Assembly (NCBI GenBank): GCA_026416955.1
Contig: JAOAEE010000022.1
Coordinates: forward strand, 42,168-106,167
Source of the DNA: Ignavibacteria bacterium
GTDB taxonomy: Bacteria; Bacteroidota; Ignavibacteria; Kapaibacteriales; UBA2268
DNA: 64,000 nucleotides
Reading direction: 5' to 3'
Both the position numbers and the translations under genes were made by a program. Under the pieces are notes generated by a model that saw only the letters and a program-made list of their open reading frames with translations, ran no database searches and was not told where the DNA came from. Shown piece by piece: positions 1 to 9,632 of the stretch (positions within the stretch are counted from its first letter, which is position 1; each line of letters begins with the position of its first letter).

Positions 1-325
1 GTTTACTAGCAATTTCGAAAGCACTCATCTTTCCAGCGCCCTTTGTAAGCATTTCTGCTACAAGTTCAGCCAAACCGGGTTTATTGCCGTCGTATGCAGA
101 ACCACCGGGTATCAGAATTCTAAAACCAAAGGTGGGTTGTTCATGGTCCTCGACAATAAACACCTTCATTCCGTTAGAAAGGTTAGTTTCCTTGTAACTT
201 GGAAAAATAAATTCCTTTTCGGGAAGAGGCTCGGGCTTTTTAGTTATGTCAATTTTTTCTTCTGCTTCCATAATCATATTTAAGATTAAAAATACAACAA
301 ACAAAATACAAGCAAATCTATTCAT
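1..325 (-). CDS. M16 family peptidase-like subunit, partial (C-terminus beyond window)
   Basis: Only the first 108 or so codons are inside the window; the gene runs off the left edge. It starts at ATG 325, just after a good ribosome site (GGAG about 8 bases upstream), with a hydrophobic signal sequence (MNRFACILFVVFLILN). The text TNLSNGMKVFIVEDHEQP followed by IPGGSAYDGNKPGLAEL is the usual start of an M16 (insulinase/processing-peptidase) domain. Where active members have HxxEH, this one reads GLAELVAEM, so the zinc-binding motif is missing. It follows the intact M16 gene at 340-1698 by 14 bases. Inference: it is the non-catalytic partner of a two-subunit periplasmic M16 peptidase, a common arrangement in this family. 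Confidence 0.8.
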   Translation of the reverse strand, partial: MNRFACILFVVFLILNMIMEAEEKIDITKKPEPLPEKEFIFPSYKETNLSNGMKVFIVEDHEQPTFGFRILIPGGSAYDGNKPGLAELVAEMLTKGAGKMSAFEIASK

Positions 326-339
326 ATTTTTCTCCTCTA

Positions 340-1698
340 TTAATCAGAATAACCATTGGGATGATAAAACAAAACAACATTATATGCATTAGAGAGGAAC
401 TTTTGAGCAACTCTCTTAATATCTTCCTTTGTCACTGCAAGATATTTATCCAGTTCGGTGTTAATTAATTTGGGGTCATTAAAATATGCTTGGTATTTTG
501 CTAGAATGGATGCTTTTTCCAAGACATTCTTTTTCTCTGAAATAAATTGCGCTTCTGTAATGTTTTTTGCTTTTGTTAGTTCCTCGTCGGAAACCCCCTC
601 TTCTGCAATTTTTCTAATTTCGTCGAAAATGATTTCTTTTGTCTTTTTCAAACTTTTATTTTGATGAATTACAGCATAAAAAATAACTCCTCCAGCATAT
701 TCCAATGAAAGTGGAAACATACTGGCGGCAACAGCAATTTGTTCTTTGTCTACCAATCTTTGATAAAGCCGAGAACTTTCCCCACTCGCTAAAATGTCCG
801 ATAAAATTCCCATTGCATAATAATCTTGCTCACCAATTTTCGGACCACGAAAACCCATAAAAATTGCTGGCAACTGTGCTTTGGGGTCGTTAACTACTTC
901 TTCGACATTTTGAGACAAAGGCAACAATTTAAATGGAGTTCTTTGTGGAGGTTGTGTTGGCGGGTAAATTCCAAAATATGTTCTAACTAATTTTTTTGTT
1001 TCAGGAATATCTATGTCCCCAACAATAACAAGGATTGCGTTATTTGGTTTATAAAAATTGTCGTAAAATCTTTTAAAATCTTCAATAGTTGCTTTTTCGA
1101 GATGCTCAATGTAACCTATTGTTGCCCAACCATAAGAGCTACCACCAAACAGTCTTTCAGACATTTTCATAAGCATAGTTCCATATGGTTGATTTTCATA
1201 GCGCATTCTTAATTCTTCGATTACAACACCTTTCTGTGTGTTGACACCAACACTGTCGACTTTTAATTTCCGCATTCTCTGGGATTCAATCCACAAAGCT
1301 AAGTTTAGATAATTGGACGGAAGTTTGAAATAGTAAACTGTTTCATCATAAGAAGTATGAGCATTTAATGTTCCACCAGCTTCCTGAACATACTTATCTA
1401 TTGATGCCCGTGGAATATTTTCAGTTGCTTCGAACATTAAATGTTCGAAGAAATGGGCATAACCGGTTTTCGAGGGGTCTTCGTCCCGAGAACCAACTTT
1501 GTAATGTACTACTGTCGCAACTATTGGGGCGGTTTTGTCAACGCAATAAATTACTTTGAGGCCATTTTCCAATGAATCAATTTCGAACTTAATCGGATTA
1601 AACTTCGACCTTACTTCAAATGGATTTGTTGCCATAAAACCTAAAATTGTTAACAATAATAACAAAATTCTGATTGAAATAAAATGCTTTTTTCCCAT
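340..1698 (-). CDS. M16 family zinc peptidase, catalytic subunit
   Basis: Predicted 452-residue exported zinc metallopeptidase (insulinase/mitochondrial processing peptidase family). A signal peptide (MGKKHFISIRILLLLLTILG) is followed by the M16 domain. The inverted zinc motif HFFEH gives ligands H82 and H86 and catalytic E85, and the distal glutamate is in VIEEL (about E162). A second, inactive M16 half follows from about residue 220. An in-frame TTG lies upstream at 1722, but ATG 1698 begins a clean signal peptide, so I chose it. The downstream gene lacks HxxEH and is probably its partner subunit. Family knowledge gives peptide degradation as the role; the exact substrate is unknown. Confidence 0.9.
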   Translation of the reverse strand: MGKKHFISIRILLLLLTILGFMATNPFEVRSKFNPIKFEIDSLENGLKVIYCVDKTAPIVATVVHYKVGSRDEDPSKTGYAHFFEHLMFEATENIPRASIDKYVQEAGGTLNAHTSYDETVYYFKLPSNYLNLALWIESQRMRKLKVDSVGVNTQKGVVIEELRMRYENQPYGTMLMKMSERLFGGSSYGWATIGYIEHLEKATIEDFKRFYDNFYKPNNAILVIVGDIDIPETKKLVRTYFGIYPPTQPPQRTPFKLLPLSQNVEEVVNDPKAQLPAIFMGFRGPKIGEQDYYAMGILSDILASGESSRLYQRLVDKEQIAVAASMFPLSLEYAGGVIFYAVIHQNKSLKKTKEIIFDEIRKIAEEGVSDEELTKAKNITEAQFISEKKNVLEKASILAKYQAYFNDPKLINTELDKYLAVTKEDIKRVAQKFLSNAYNVVLFYHPNGYSD

Positions 1699-1764
1699 AA
1701 ACTCTAAACCTACTATTAACAAAATTTCACAATTAAAATTATAATAAACAATTTTACAGTTGTT

Positions 1765-3444
1765 TTATTTTACTTTTAAAACAACAATTGACATATCATC
1801 ATTCATACCTTCCATACCGGCAAACTCGAAAATAGTATCCTTAAGTTTCAAGCAAATCTCCTTTGCAGTCATTTTTGAGTAAGCACAAATAAAATTTTTT
1901 AAGTTACTTAATCCAAACTCTTTTCCTTCGTTATTTGTACATTCAATAACACCATCAGTGTATAAAACCAGAACATCATTTTTTTGTAATTTCAAAGAAC
2001 CTAGCTTATATTCATTTGGGAATTCATTGAATCCCAAAAAAATTCCTCCATCCGATAAAAAAATAAAATCTTTCAATTCCTTTCTAAATAATAATGGAGG
2101 ATTATGTCCTGCATTAATATATTTCAATTCCATTGTATCCATATTAATTTCACATATAAAAAAAGTAACAAATTTATCTAAAGTTGTATTCTTACAAATT
2201 ATTCGGTTTAGATAACTTACAATTTCTGTAATAGAGAGATTTAAAATTAGAAAAGAATGTAGCCCAGATTGAACATTTGCCATCAAAAGAGAGGCTGGAA
2301 TCCCTTTACCCGAAACGTCAGCAATTGCGAGATTAATTGTATACTCATCTTTTTGTATTATATCGAAATAATCTCCTCCCACAATTTTCGAAGGTAAAGT
2401 AAAACCCCAAATATCAAATTTTTCAAAACTTTGTATTTCCTTTGGAAGCAAATTTAATTGAATTTCCATTGCTAATTGTATTTCTTTTTCGATCTGCTTT
2501 TTTTCTATTTCCTCTTGAACTAAACGATAGTTCTCTATTGCCAACATTACAGTACTTCCCAACGCCTCGATAAAGTTAATATCTTCTTCATTGAAAGATT
2601 GGTTATTATACTTTTTCCCAAGTAGTAATAATCCCCGTGTTGTATTATGATAAATCATTGGAGCCACAATTGACACTTGTCCCTTAAGAGCATTAATACT
2701 TTGATTGAAAAATTCATCTTCTCGATTGTTATCTATTGGATATGTACGATTGATTGAAAACAAATTTTCCATAAGCTTTGGTTCAAATTCTGTATCGAAA
2801 TTTGAGACCAACTTTTCAATTTTATCCTCATTTTTATAATATACAGCAAACTTGTTAACAAGAAGTTGTCCTAACAATCTATACCTTAAATGGTTGATTA
2901 TTTGTTCTTTATTTAGGTAACAACTGAAATCTCTATTCAATTCATATAATGCAGAAAGAAGTTGATTTCTTTTTTGAAGTTCTAAGTTCATTTTCAAAAG
3001 TTTATCATAATTTACAGCAATCTCCAAAGCACTATTTGTTATATTGCATATGAGAGATAAATAATGTTTTTCTTCTTGACTTAGTTCAGAGTTTTTTATT
3101 CTGGACTCAAAAACGAAAAATGCAAATTTCTCAGCAAATTTCATCGTAATTAATAAGGATTGAGCAGTGGAATTGTAAGAAATCTTTTCTCGATAATTAC
3201 GGTTAAATAATTCCCTAATCTTTAAATTCACTTGCTCAACATCTAAATTTCCTTTCACTACTAAGGTTTCAATCGATTTGTCTTTTTCCAGAACAATAGT
3301 TCCGAAACCACGAAGGAAACCAAGTTTACCCATTATGGTCAAAATAACGGTATTTAGAATAAATTCAATGTTATAGCTAGAATTGATTTTATTACTAAAT
3401 TCAACAAGGGAATCAAGATTAATAAACAAGGTATTTGAAGTCAT
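1765..3444 (-). CDS. GAF-like sensor with SpoIIE/RsbU-type PP2C phosphatase domain
   Basis: Predicted 559-residue cytosolic serine/threonine phosphatase of the SpoIIE/RsbU kind. The N-terminal 310 residues look like one or two degenerate GAF sensor domains. A short helical linker (LVQEEIEKKQIEKEIQLAME) leads to the phosphatase domain at about 330-559. Metal-binding acidic motifs are visible: GGDYFDII, ADVSGKGIPASLLMA, YTDGVIECTN and the final NDDMSIVVL. Such proteins usually act on anti-sigma-factor antagonists in partner-switching pathways; no kinase or antagonist is in this window. Its ATG overlaps the stop of the preceding lipoprotein gene (TGATG), so translation is probably coupled. A GTG three bases upstream is an alternative start. 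Confidence 0.85.
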   Translation of the reverse strand: MTSNTLFINLDSLVEFSNKINSSYNIEFILNTVILTIMGKLGFLRGFGTIVLEKDKSIETLVVKGNLDVEQVNLKIRELFNRNYREKISYNSTAQSLLITMKFAEKFAFFVFESRIKNSELSQEEKHYLSLICNITNSALEIAVNYDKLLKMNLELQKRNQLLSALYELNRDFSCYLNKEQIINHLRYRLLGQLLVNKFAVYYKNEDKIEKLVSNFDTEFEPKLMENLFSINRTYPIDNNREDEFFNQSINALKGQVSIVAPMIYHNTTRGLLLLGKKYNNQSFNEEDINFIEALGSTVMLAIENYRLVQEEIEKKQIEKEIQLAMEIQLNLLPKEIQSFEKFDIWGFTLPSKIVGGDYFDIIQKDEYTINLAIADVSGKGIPASLLMANVQSGLHSFLILNLSITEIVSYLNRIICKNTTLDKFVTFFICEINMDTMELKYINAGHNPPLLFRKELKDFIFLSDGGIFLGFNEFPNEYKLGSLKLQKNDVLVLYTDGVIECTNNEGKEFGLSNLKNFICAYSKMTAKEICLKLKDTIFEFAGMEGMNDDMSIVVLKVK

Positions 3445-4484
3445 CACTTTGGAAAAACAAGTAGAATATCTTTGTTTAAAGTCATTTTAGAAACAATTGC
3501 AGAATTGTTGGGGTTAATGTAATAAATAGTTGTTGTTGTGCTAGCTTTCGAAAGCGCAATAATTTGGTCTCTCTTGTAATCATAAAAAATGTTATGGAAT
3601 TCACCAACAATATACCTTTGAACCTGTTTAGGGTTCGAAACACTAAATCGCAAAAGGCCAGACAGCGTAGAAATCAAGCCGTAATACTTGCCGTGAACTA
3701 CAATTCCAGTTGGAACGATAGTTTGTGCACTTATCGAACCAATATTAAGATCGGCTTCAGAAATTTTACTAAAATTTGGGTAATTCAATACAATTAACTT
3801 AGCATTTGTCTTTGTTTGATTAGTATCGAGTTTCCCTTTTCCAACGCAAAGAATAAATATTGAATTTTTTTCAGCACTAAAACCATAAGCAAGAGGATTA
3901 TCTCCGATAAAAACCTCATTTAAAACGCTATAAGTTCTGGAATCAAGGATAGTCAAATTCCCAGAATAAAAAGATAAACCTAATACATAGAAGTTCACAT
4001 TATCGAGAAAAGAAATGGGAAAATTTGTATTAATTTTCCTTGCAACTTTAAAGTTTGTTAAATCAAGAACATATATTAGAGATGAATCTTGAAAGGATAT
4101 GAACCCAGTTGTTGCATTCACAAAAGCAATACTCGATGGTTTATAATTCTCTGCTTTCCATTCCAACTCCGCAACAAACTTTAAACTATCAGAAGTAGCA
4201 ATGGTAATTTTACAAGAATTTTTTTGAAATATATAAATAAATCCACGATACTCAACAATTTGAGAAATCTCATCAAGTCGTTTTTTATTGACAGAAAAAA
4301 AGATGTCTTCATCAATAACTTTTAGCAAAGGAAATTCTACAAGTTGTAATGAATTTGGTTTATCTTTTGTAACTATATATGCAAATTTTGGAGGGGTTTC
4401 CCCCTCCAAAAGTGTTTCATCTTTGCTACAAGAAAATAGTAAAACAAAAAAAACCAATGAAAAGAACCAATGAAAATTTCTCAT
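3444..4484 (-). CDS. Lipoprotein with beta-propeller-like repeats, function unknown
   Basis: 346 residues. A lipoprotein signal with lipobox-like LLFSC at residues 15-19 predicts a lipid-anchored envelope protein. The rest is beta-rich with weakly repeated blades such as GFISFQDSSLIYVLDLTNF and GNLTILDSRTYSVLNEVFIG, like YVTN/WD40-type propellers. No catalytic motif is visible. It lies between purine nucleoside phosphorylase (3-base gap) and the SpoIIE-type phosphatase (1-base overlap), so all three are probably co-transcribed. Inference: it may be an envelope ligand-binding or monitoring protein coupled to the phosphatase, but nothing in the sequence proves that. Confidence 0.7.
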   Translation of the reverse strand: MRNFHWFFSLVFFVLLFSCSKDETLLEGETPPKFAYIVTKDKPNSLQLVEFPLLKVIDEDIFFSVNKKRLDEISQIVEYRGFIYIFQKNSCKITIATSDSLKFVAELEWKAENYKPSSIAFVNATTGFISFQDSSLIYVLDLTNFKVARKINTNFPISFLDNVNFYVLGLSFYSGNLTILDSRTYSVLNEVFIGDNPLAYGFSAEKNSIFILCVGKGKLDTNQTKTNAKLIVLNYPNFSKISEADLNIGSISAQTIVPTGIVVHGKYYGLISTLSGLLRFSVSNPKQVQRYIVGEFHNIFYDYKRDQIIALSKASTTTTIYYINPNNSAIVSKMTLNKDILLVFPK

Positions 4485-4487
4485 ATT

Positions 4488-5333
4488 TTAAACTTCAAGT
4501 TTCCCTACAATTTTATAAATTAATTTACTCAAAACTTTATCGACTTTGGCAGCTGTTTCAAGTATTTCTTCTACATTTATCGGGGGCAAAGGTATCGGAA
4601 AGACATCATCAGTTACAACTGAAAAACCTAGGACTTCCATTCCCATTTGTTTTGCAACAATTGTTTCGGGTATCGTGCTCATACCTACTACATCGGCACC
4701 TATCATCCTAATAAATTTTGCTTCTGCTCGGGTCTCTAAAGTTGGACCGGGAACTGCGGCATAAACACCTTTGAAAACTTTGATCTTTTCTTCCAAAGCA
4801 ATATTTTCTGCCAATTCAATTAACCTTCTTGAATATGGTTCACTCATCTCTAAAAATCTTGGTCCAAAAACTTCCTTGTTGTAGCCTATTAGGGGATTTG
4901 TTCCCAAAAGATTGATATAATCATCAATTATCATAATTGAACCTTTTGGAATATATGGATTTAACGAACCACAAGCATTTGAAACAATAAGGATTTTAGC
5001 ACCTAATAGCCTCATTACTCGAATAAGGAAAGTCACATCTTGAACTGAATAACCCTCATAATAATGGAATCTTCCGTGCATTGCAACAATATTTTTCCCC
5101 GAAAGTTTGCCTATAATGAGTTTGCCATGATGGAATTCAACTGTTGATACTGGACAATATGGGATTTCATCATAGGGTATTTCGGCCTCTTTTTCAATAT
5201 AATTTGATAGGTCATTCAAACCAGTTCCTAAAACAATTGCAATTGAAGGTTCAGTTGAGTTCTTATTCCGAATGTAATCTTTTGCTTCGTTTACTCTTTT
5301 AACTAATTCGTCAATGGAAATAACCATATTCAT
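4488..5333 (-). CDS. punA: Purine-nucleoside phosphorylase (trimeric, PNP/MTAP family)
   Basis: 281 residues, normal for trimeric PNP. It cleaves inosine or guanosine with phosphate to give the base and ribose-1-phosphate (purine salvage, cytosol). Family motifs include the N-terminal phosphate loop VLGTGLN, FHHGKL, GRFHYYEGY, the NACGSLNP loop, the GVYAAVPGPTLETRAE stretch and GMSTIPE. The downstream VVTDD carries a specificity-loop Asp, where Asn is typical of 6-oxopurine-specific enzymes. ATG 5333 and ATG 5327 are both possible; GTGGA lies six bases before the second. It sits between a large M16 peptidase and the propeller lipoprotein with very short gaps. A methylthioadenosine-type specificity cannot be excluded. 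Confidence 0.9.
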   Translation of the reverse strand: MNMVISIDELVKRVNEAKDYIRNKNSTEPSIAIVLGTGLNDLSNYIEKEAEIPYDEIPYCPVSTVEFHHGKLIIGKLSGKNIVAMHGRFHYYEGYSVQDVTFLIRVMRLLGAKILIVSNACGSLNPYIPKGSIMIIDDYINLLGTNPLIGYNKEVFGPRFLEMSEPYSRRLIELAENIALEEKIKVFKGVYAAVPGPTLETRAEAKFIRMIGADVVGMSTIPETIVAKQMGMEVLGFSVVTDDVFPIPLPPINVEEILETAAKVDKVLSKLIYKIVGKLEV

Positions 5334-5352
5334 TCCACATTATTCCACATAA

Positions 5353-8181
5353 TTAATGTTGATCCTCGGGATAAAGGACAAACTTAGCAAAATTATCAAA
5401 CTTGATATATTTTTTTGCTGTTTGAAAGATATCATCTAAGGATAGGCTTTCAATGTAATCTTTCCAAATATCAACAACGTTTTCAGGGTCGTTATAAAAA
5501 TAATAATCATATAATTTTGATACCCAGAAATTGTTGTCCTTTTTATCTAACTCCAATTCTCTTCGCAATATCTCTTTTACTTTTGTAAGATAAATATCTT
5601 TTTGTCTATTAGTTGCGATGTCTGTTAGGACTGAAACTGCATCTTTGGTTAACTCCTCTACCCTTTCAGGATTGCAGCCAAAAGTAATATTTAAAGTAAA
5701 CCACTTTTTAGGGAATGGATTTGTTTGGAACCAAACAGCAACTCCATAGGTTCCTCCTTTTTCTTCTCTTAAAACTTCGCGTAGCCTAATATCCAACACT
5801 TCATTTAAAGCACGAACAAGAAATCTTTCCCTTAGAGACCAATCGAATGGTCCGGTCAAGATTAGACGGACAAAGCTTTTCTTTTCAATTCCTTTTTTAA
5901 ATTGCTTCTCGATTCTATTTTTAAATGGTTCAATACCCACATCTTTCCAAGTTTCTTTAATATTGTTACCGGGTATTGAACCTATGTATTTTTTGACATA
6001 ATTTTTTATTGTATCAATATTGAAATTTCCTACAAAAAAGAAAATGAAATCGGATGGGTCTGAATATCTTTCTGTAAATATTTCATACATTTTGTTCATA
6101 TTAAACTTTTCAACATCACTTTCGGTAATGGGCAAAGTTCGGGGATGCCAATTCCAAAGATAACATCGGATTGAATCTCCAAAAACTTTTTCTGGTCTGT
6201 TTCTTGAATCTTTGATATTTGCAATTAATTGTTGTTTTTGTGCACTAAAAGCTTCTTTATCAATTCTTGGTTCTGTAAATGTCAAATTAATCATTTCGAA
6301 CAATGTCTTTAGATCTTTTGGAGAAGAAGAACCGCTTATGTATTCAGAATAATCTGAAATTCCAGCCCAAAGTTTAACAACCTTATCAGCAAGATATTTA
6401 TCGAGTTCAGTCTTATTAAACTGTCCCAAACCACTCTCGCTAATAATATTATCTGCATAAGTTGCATTAAAATAATCCTCATCTTTAACAAGTGAGGCAC
6501 CTCCAAGACTATAAGCAGCAAAAATAACTTCGTCGTCTTTAAAATCTGTCTTCTTTAATACAACAGTAGCACCGTTGCTCAATTTCAATTCCAGTGCATC
6601 AAAATTCTTCAATTCCTTTTCTTGAATTATCTTTCCCTCGCTAACATTTTTGTTAAACAAGGGTTTGGTCGGAACCACATCAACATAGGGTTCTAACTTT
6701 TTATTCGAAATATCAGCAAACATCTTTTTTATGTCTTCTTCTTTAGGAACAACAACATCTTGCCTTTCTGGTAAACTTATTGCTATTAACGCATTTTCTT
6801 TTTTAATGAATTTGTTTGAAAGAGCATTAACTTCTTCCAACTTAATATCTGGCATCCACTTTTTGACTAATTCATACTCAAATTCAATGCCTGGTATTGC
6901 TTCTCCACTTAAAAAATTCCTCATAAATTCAAAAGCAAAGTTGATAGATTCAGTTTTATCTCTCTCGTTATACATTGATTCATATTGTCTTAAAATCTCT
7001 TTTTTTGCTCTTTCAAATTCAGTAATTGTAAATCCGTGTTGGTATGCACGAAATGCTTCCATTAGAAGCGTTTCAACACATCTATCAACGGCATTCCCTA
7101 TTGCACCAGCAAACAAAACAAAACTACTGTTCTTCCTTCCTAAAGGTTGATAAGAGGAGTACACAAAGAATTTAAAAGGTGGATTTTCTTTTCGTAAGTA
7201 TTCGTTTAGACGATAATTTAACATTGTTGTATAGATTCTGCTCAATAAGTTTTCGCGATAATTGCGGAAAGTACCTTCTTTGATTTCATCACCTTTGAAA
7301 TTGATTTCAACTCGGGGGAAAGAAAGTTCCTTATCAGAGGCAATTGACACAAATACTTCTTTGTGTGGGGGGATAACTACATATTCACGTTTTCTTATTT
7401 TACTTGGTTTATTAATTCTGGAAAATTTTTCTTTGATAATCTTTTCAACAATACCGACATCAAAGTCACCAACAGCGATTATAGCCATCAAATCTGGCCG
7501 ATACCAATCACGATAGAACTTTTTAATAACGTCGTAAGAAGCATTCCTTAATATGTTAGTATCACCAATAATGTCGTGGATTGCATACTTTGAATTATAG
7601 AATAGTAATTTATTATGTTTTCTTTCAACTCTTTCGTCCGCACCTCTACCTAAACGATATTCTTCAATAACAACACCCCTTTCCTTATCAATTTCCGTAG
7701 GGTCGAATGTTACATTGTGTGCCCAATCTTCAAGAACTTGAAATCCTTTTACAAATTGTTCAATGCTGTCTGTGGGAATTTGAAGCATATAAACTGTTTC
7801 ATCCCAACTTGTAAAAGCATTTAATTCCGGACCAAACTTTACACCAATTGATTCCAAATAATCGATTAAAGCCTGTTTAGGAAAATTTTTCGTACCGTTG
7901 AAAGCCATATGCTCACAAAAATGTGCAAGACCATTTTGATTAGGGTCTTCGCAAATTGCACCAGCATTTACGACCAACATTAACTCTGCACGTTTTTCGG
8001 GTTTTTTGTTATACTTTATGTAGTACTTCATCCCATTACTTAGGGTTCCAATCTTAATCTTCGGGTCGGTCGGAATTTTGTCATCAAGAGATTTAATATC
8101 AATATTAGGTTGGGAAAAATTAAAAAATAGAAAGGAAAATGAAAGAATTAAAACCAGATTGAACAACTGTTTAGATTTCAT
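5353..8181 (-). CDS. Large M16 family peptidase (pitrilysin type)
   Basis: 942 residues, the length of single-chain pitrilysin-type enzymes with four M16 repeats. The first hydrophobic stretch (LVLILSFSFLFFNFS) is a signal peptide, so it is exported, probably to the periplasm. The zinc motif is HFCEH (H87, E90, H91) and the distal glutamate is in VVIEEYR (E173 or E174). The inactive C-terminal half ends near residue 930. It starts the minus-strand run that continues into punA 19 bases downstream. Family knowledge: degradation of peptides and unfolded proteins. This is one of four M16 genes in the window. Confidence 0.93.
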   Translation of the reverse strand: MKSKQLFNLVLILSFSFLFFNFSQPNIDIKSLDDKIPTDPKIKIGTLSNGMKYYIKYNKKPEKRAELMLVVNAGAICEDPNQNGLAHFCEHMAFNGTKNFPKQALIDYLESIGVKFGPELNAFTSWDETVYMLQIPTDSIEQFVKGFQVLEDWAHNVTFDPTEIDKERGVVIEEYRLGRGADERVERKHNKLLFYNSKYAIHDIIGDTNILRNASYDVIKKFYRDWYRPDLMAIIAVGDFDVGIVEKIIKEKFSRINKPSKIRKREYVVIPPHKEVFVSIASDKELSFPRVEINFKGDEIKEGTFRNYRENLLSRIYTTMLNYRLNEYLRKENPPFKFFVYSSYQPLGRKNSSFVLFAGAIGNAVDRCVETLLMEAFRAYQHGFTITEFERAKKEILRQYESMYNERDKTESINFAFEFMRNFLSGEAIPGIEFEYELVKKWMPDIKLEEVNALSNKFIKKENALIAISLPERQDVVVPKEEDIKKMFADISNKKLEPYVDVVPTKPLFNKNVSEGKIIQEKELKNFDALELKLSNGATVVLKKTDFKDDEVIFAAYSLGGASLVKDEDYFNATYADNIISESGLGQFNKTELDKYLADKVVKLWAGISDYSEYISGSSSPKDLKTLFEMINLTFTEPRIDKEAFSAQKQQLIANIKDSRNRPEKVFGDSIRCYLWNWHPRTLPITESDVEKFNMNKMYEIFTERYSDPSDFIFFFVGNFNIDTIKNYVKKYIGSIPGNNIKETWKDVGIEPFKNRIEKQFKKGIEKKSFVRLILTGPFDWSLRERFLVRALNEVLDIRLREVLREEKGGTYGVAVWFQTNPFPKKWFTLNITFGCNPERVEELTKDAVSVLTDIATNRQKDIYLTKVKEILRRELELDKKDNNFWVSKLYDYYFYNDPENVVDIWKDYIESLSLDDIFQTAKKYIKFDNFAKFVLYPEDQH

Positions 8182-8321
8182 TTTTTAGACCCACTTATTA
8201 AAAAAACTAAATTAAAAAATTAGAATTATACAAAACTATTGTTTTTTGTAATATTTATTTTACTTTGATAAATAATAGTTTTTATTTTTGTGTTTTGTTA
8301 CTTTACAAATCGAGGTTTGTT

Positions 8322-9563
8322 ATGTATGGAAAAATTAAAGAATATTTATCGCAAGAATTAAAGAAATTAGAAGAACAAAAACTTTACAAACGTGAACGAA
8401 TAATTGAAAGCCCTCAAGGTCCGGAAATTATTGTTCGCGGGAAAAAGGTACTTAACTTTTGTGCAAACAATTATCTTGGGTTGTCAAGCCATCCAGAATT
8501 AATCAAAGCTGCACACGAAGCAATCGAAAGCAGAGGCTTCGGTCTTTCTTCGGTCCGATTTATTTGCGGCACTCAGGACATACATAAGGAATTAGAAAAA
8601 AAAATTAGTGAATTTCTTGGTACTGAAGACACGATATTATTTTCCTCTTGCTTCGACGCAAATGGTGCAGTTTTCGAACCATTAATGACAGAAGAAGATG
8701 CAATAATTACTGATGCTTTGAATCACGCCTCTATTATCGATGGGATAAGACTTTCCAAAGCACAACGGTGGATTTATGCTCATAACAATATGAGCGATGA
8801 AGTTACCGTAGACCCTGCAACTGGAAAGGAATTAAAAGGACTGGAAAGATGCTTAAAAGAAGCTCAAAGTTGCAGATTTAGATTAATTGCTACCGATGGA
8901 GTTTTTTCGATGGACGGTGATATTGCAAATCTCCCTAAAATAGTGGAACTTGCAGAGAAATATGATGCACTTGTGATGATTGACGATAGTCACGCTACTG
9001 GTTTTATGGGTAAAACTGGAAGAGGAACCCACGAATATCATAATGTAATGGGTAAAATCGATATTATCACAACTACTTTTGGTAAGGCATTAGGAGGTGC
9101 ATCGGGGGGCTGCATTTCCGGAAGAAAAGAAATTATCGATTGGATGCGAAATAAAGCTCGACCCTATTTATTTTCTAACACACTTGCCCCCTCTGTCGTA
9201 GGTGCAACCATTAAAGCTTTGGAATTGCTAACAGAGTCTACTTATCTTAGAGACAAACTGGAAAATAATACCAAAATGTTTAGAAAACTTATGACAGAGG
9301 CTGGCTTCGACATTATTAAAGGTGACCATCCTATAGTACCAATAATGTTCAGCAAATATCCAAATTCTTCCGAAATTGCCGTTGAATTCGCTGAAAGGAT
9401 GCTCGACGAGGGAATTTACGTTATTGCATTTTCATATCCAGTCGTTCCTCGTGGGAAAGATAGAATAAGAGTTCAAATTTCTGCTGCGCACGAACCATAT
9501 CATATTGAAAAAGCAGTCGAAGCTTTTGTCAAAGTAGGAAAAGAACTTAAAATATTAAACTAA
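8322..9563 (+). CDS. kbl: Glycine C-acetyltransferase (2-amino-3-ketobutyrate CoA ligase)
   Basis: 413 residues from ATG 8322, which has a GAGG site seven bases upstream; upstream in-frame codons do not resemble the family. It is a PLP enzyme that cleaves 2-amino-3-ketobutyrate with CoA to glycine and acetyl-CoA, the second step of threonine degradation. Key parts: NFCANNYLGLSSHP, the DDSHATGFMG loop, the PLP lysine K255 in TTFGKALGGASGG, and PYLFSNTLAPSVVGA. The wording fits Kbl better than BioF. It carries an extra stretch of about 15 residues (around 157-171, SDEVTVDPATGKELK) relative to E. coli Kbl as I recall it. No threonine dehydrogenase gene is nearby. Confidence 0.92.
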   Translation: MYGKIKEYLSQELKKLEEQKLYKRERIIESPQGPEIIVRGKKVLNFCANNYLGLSSHPELIKAAHEAIESRGFGLSSVRFICGTQDIHKELEKKISEFLGTEDTILFSSCFDANGAVFEPLMTEEDAIITDALNHASIIDGIRLSKAQRWIYAHNNMSDEVTVDPATGKELKGLERCLKEAQSCRFRLIATDGVFSMDGDIANLPKIVELAEKYDALVMIDDSHATGFMGKTGRGTHEYHNVMGKIDIITTTFGKALGGASGGCISGRKEIIDWMRNKARPYLFSNTLAPSVVGATIKALELLTESTYLRDKLENNTKMFRKLMTEAGFDIIKGDHPIVPIMFSKYPNSSEIAVEFAERMLDEGIYVIAFSYPVVPRGKDRIRVQISAAHEPYHIEKAVEAFVKVGKELKILN

Positions 9564-9632
9564 AAAAGTCGTATATTGCTATTTAGCAATTTAGTCCAAT
9601 TAATGGGAAAGGGTTTTTTTTATTGTAATTTT

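Noticed and set aside
5331..5348. Tandem ATTCCACAT repeat between punA and the large M16 gene
   Set aside because: Only two copies of nine bases. Read on the minus strand it simply supplies two GTGGA ribosome-site-like words before punA.
8322..9563. BioF (8-amino-7-oxononanoate synthase) for the gene I call kbl
   Set aside because: RPYLFSNTLAPSVVGA and the GGASGG loop after the PLP lysine are Kbl-like, and no biotin genes lie nearby.
9575..9590. Small palindrome ATTGCTA/TAGCAAT just after kbl, a possible terminator
   Set aside because: The stem that could form with a normal loop is only about five pairs and no T run follows, so I do not call a terminator.
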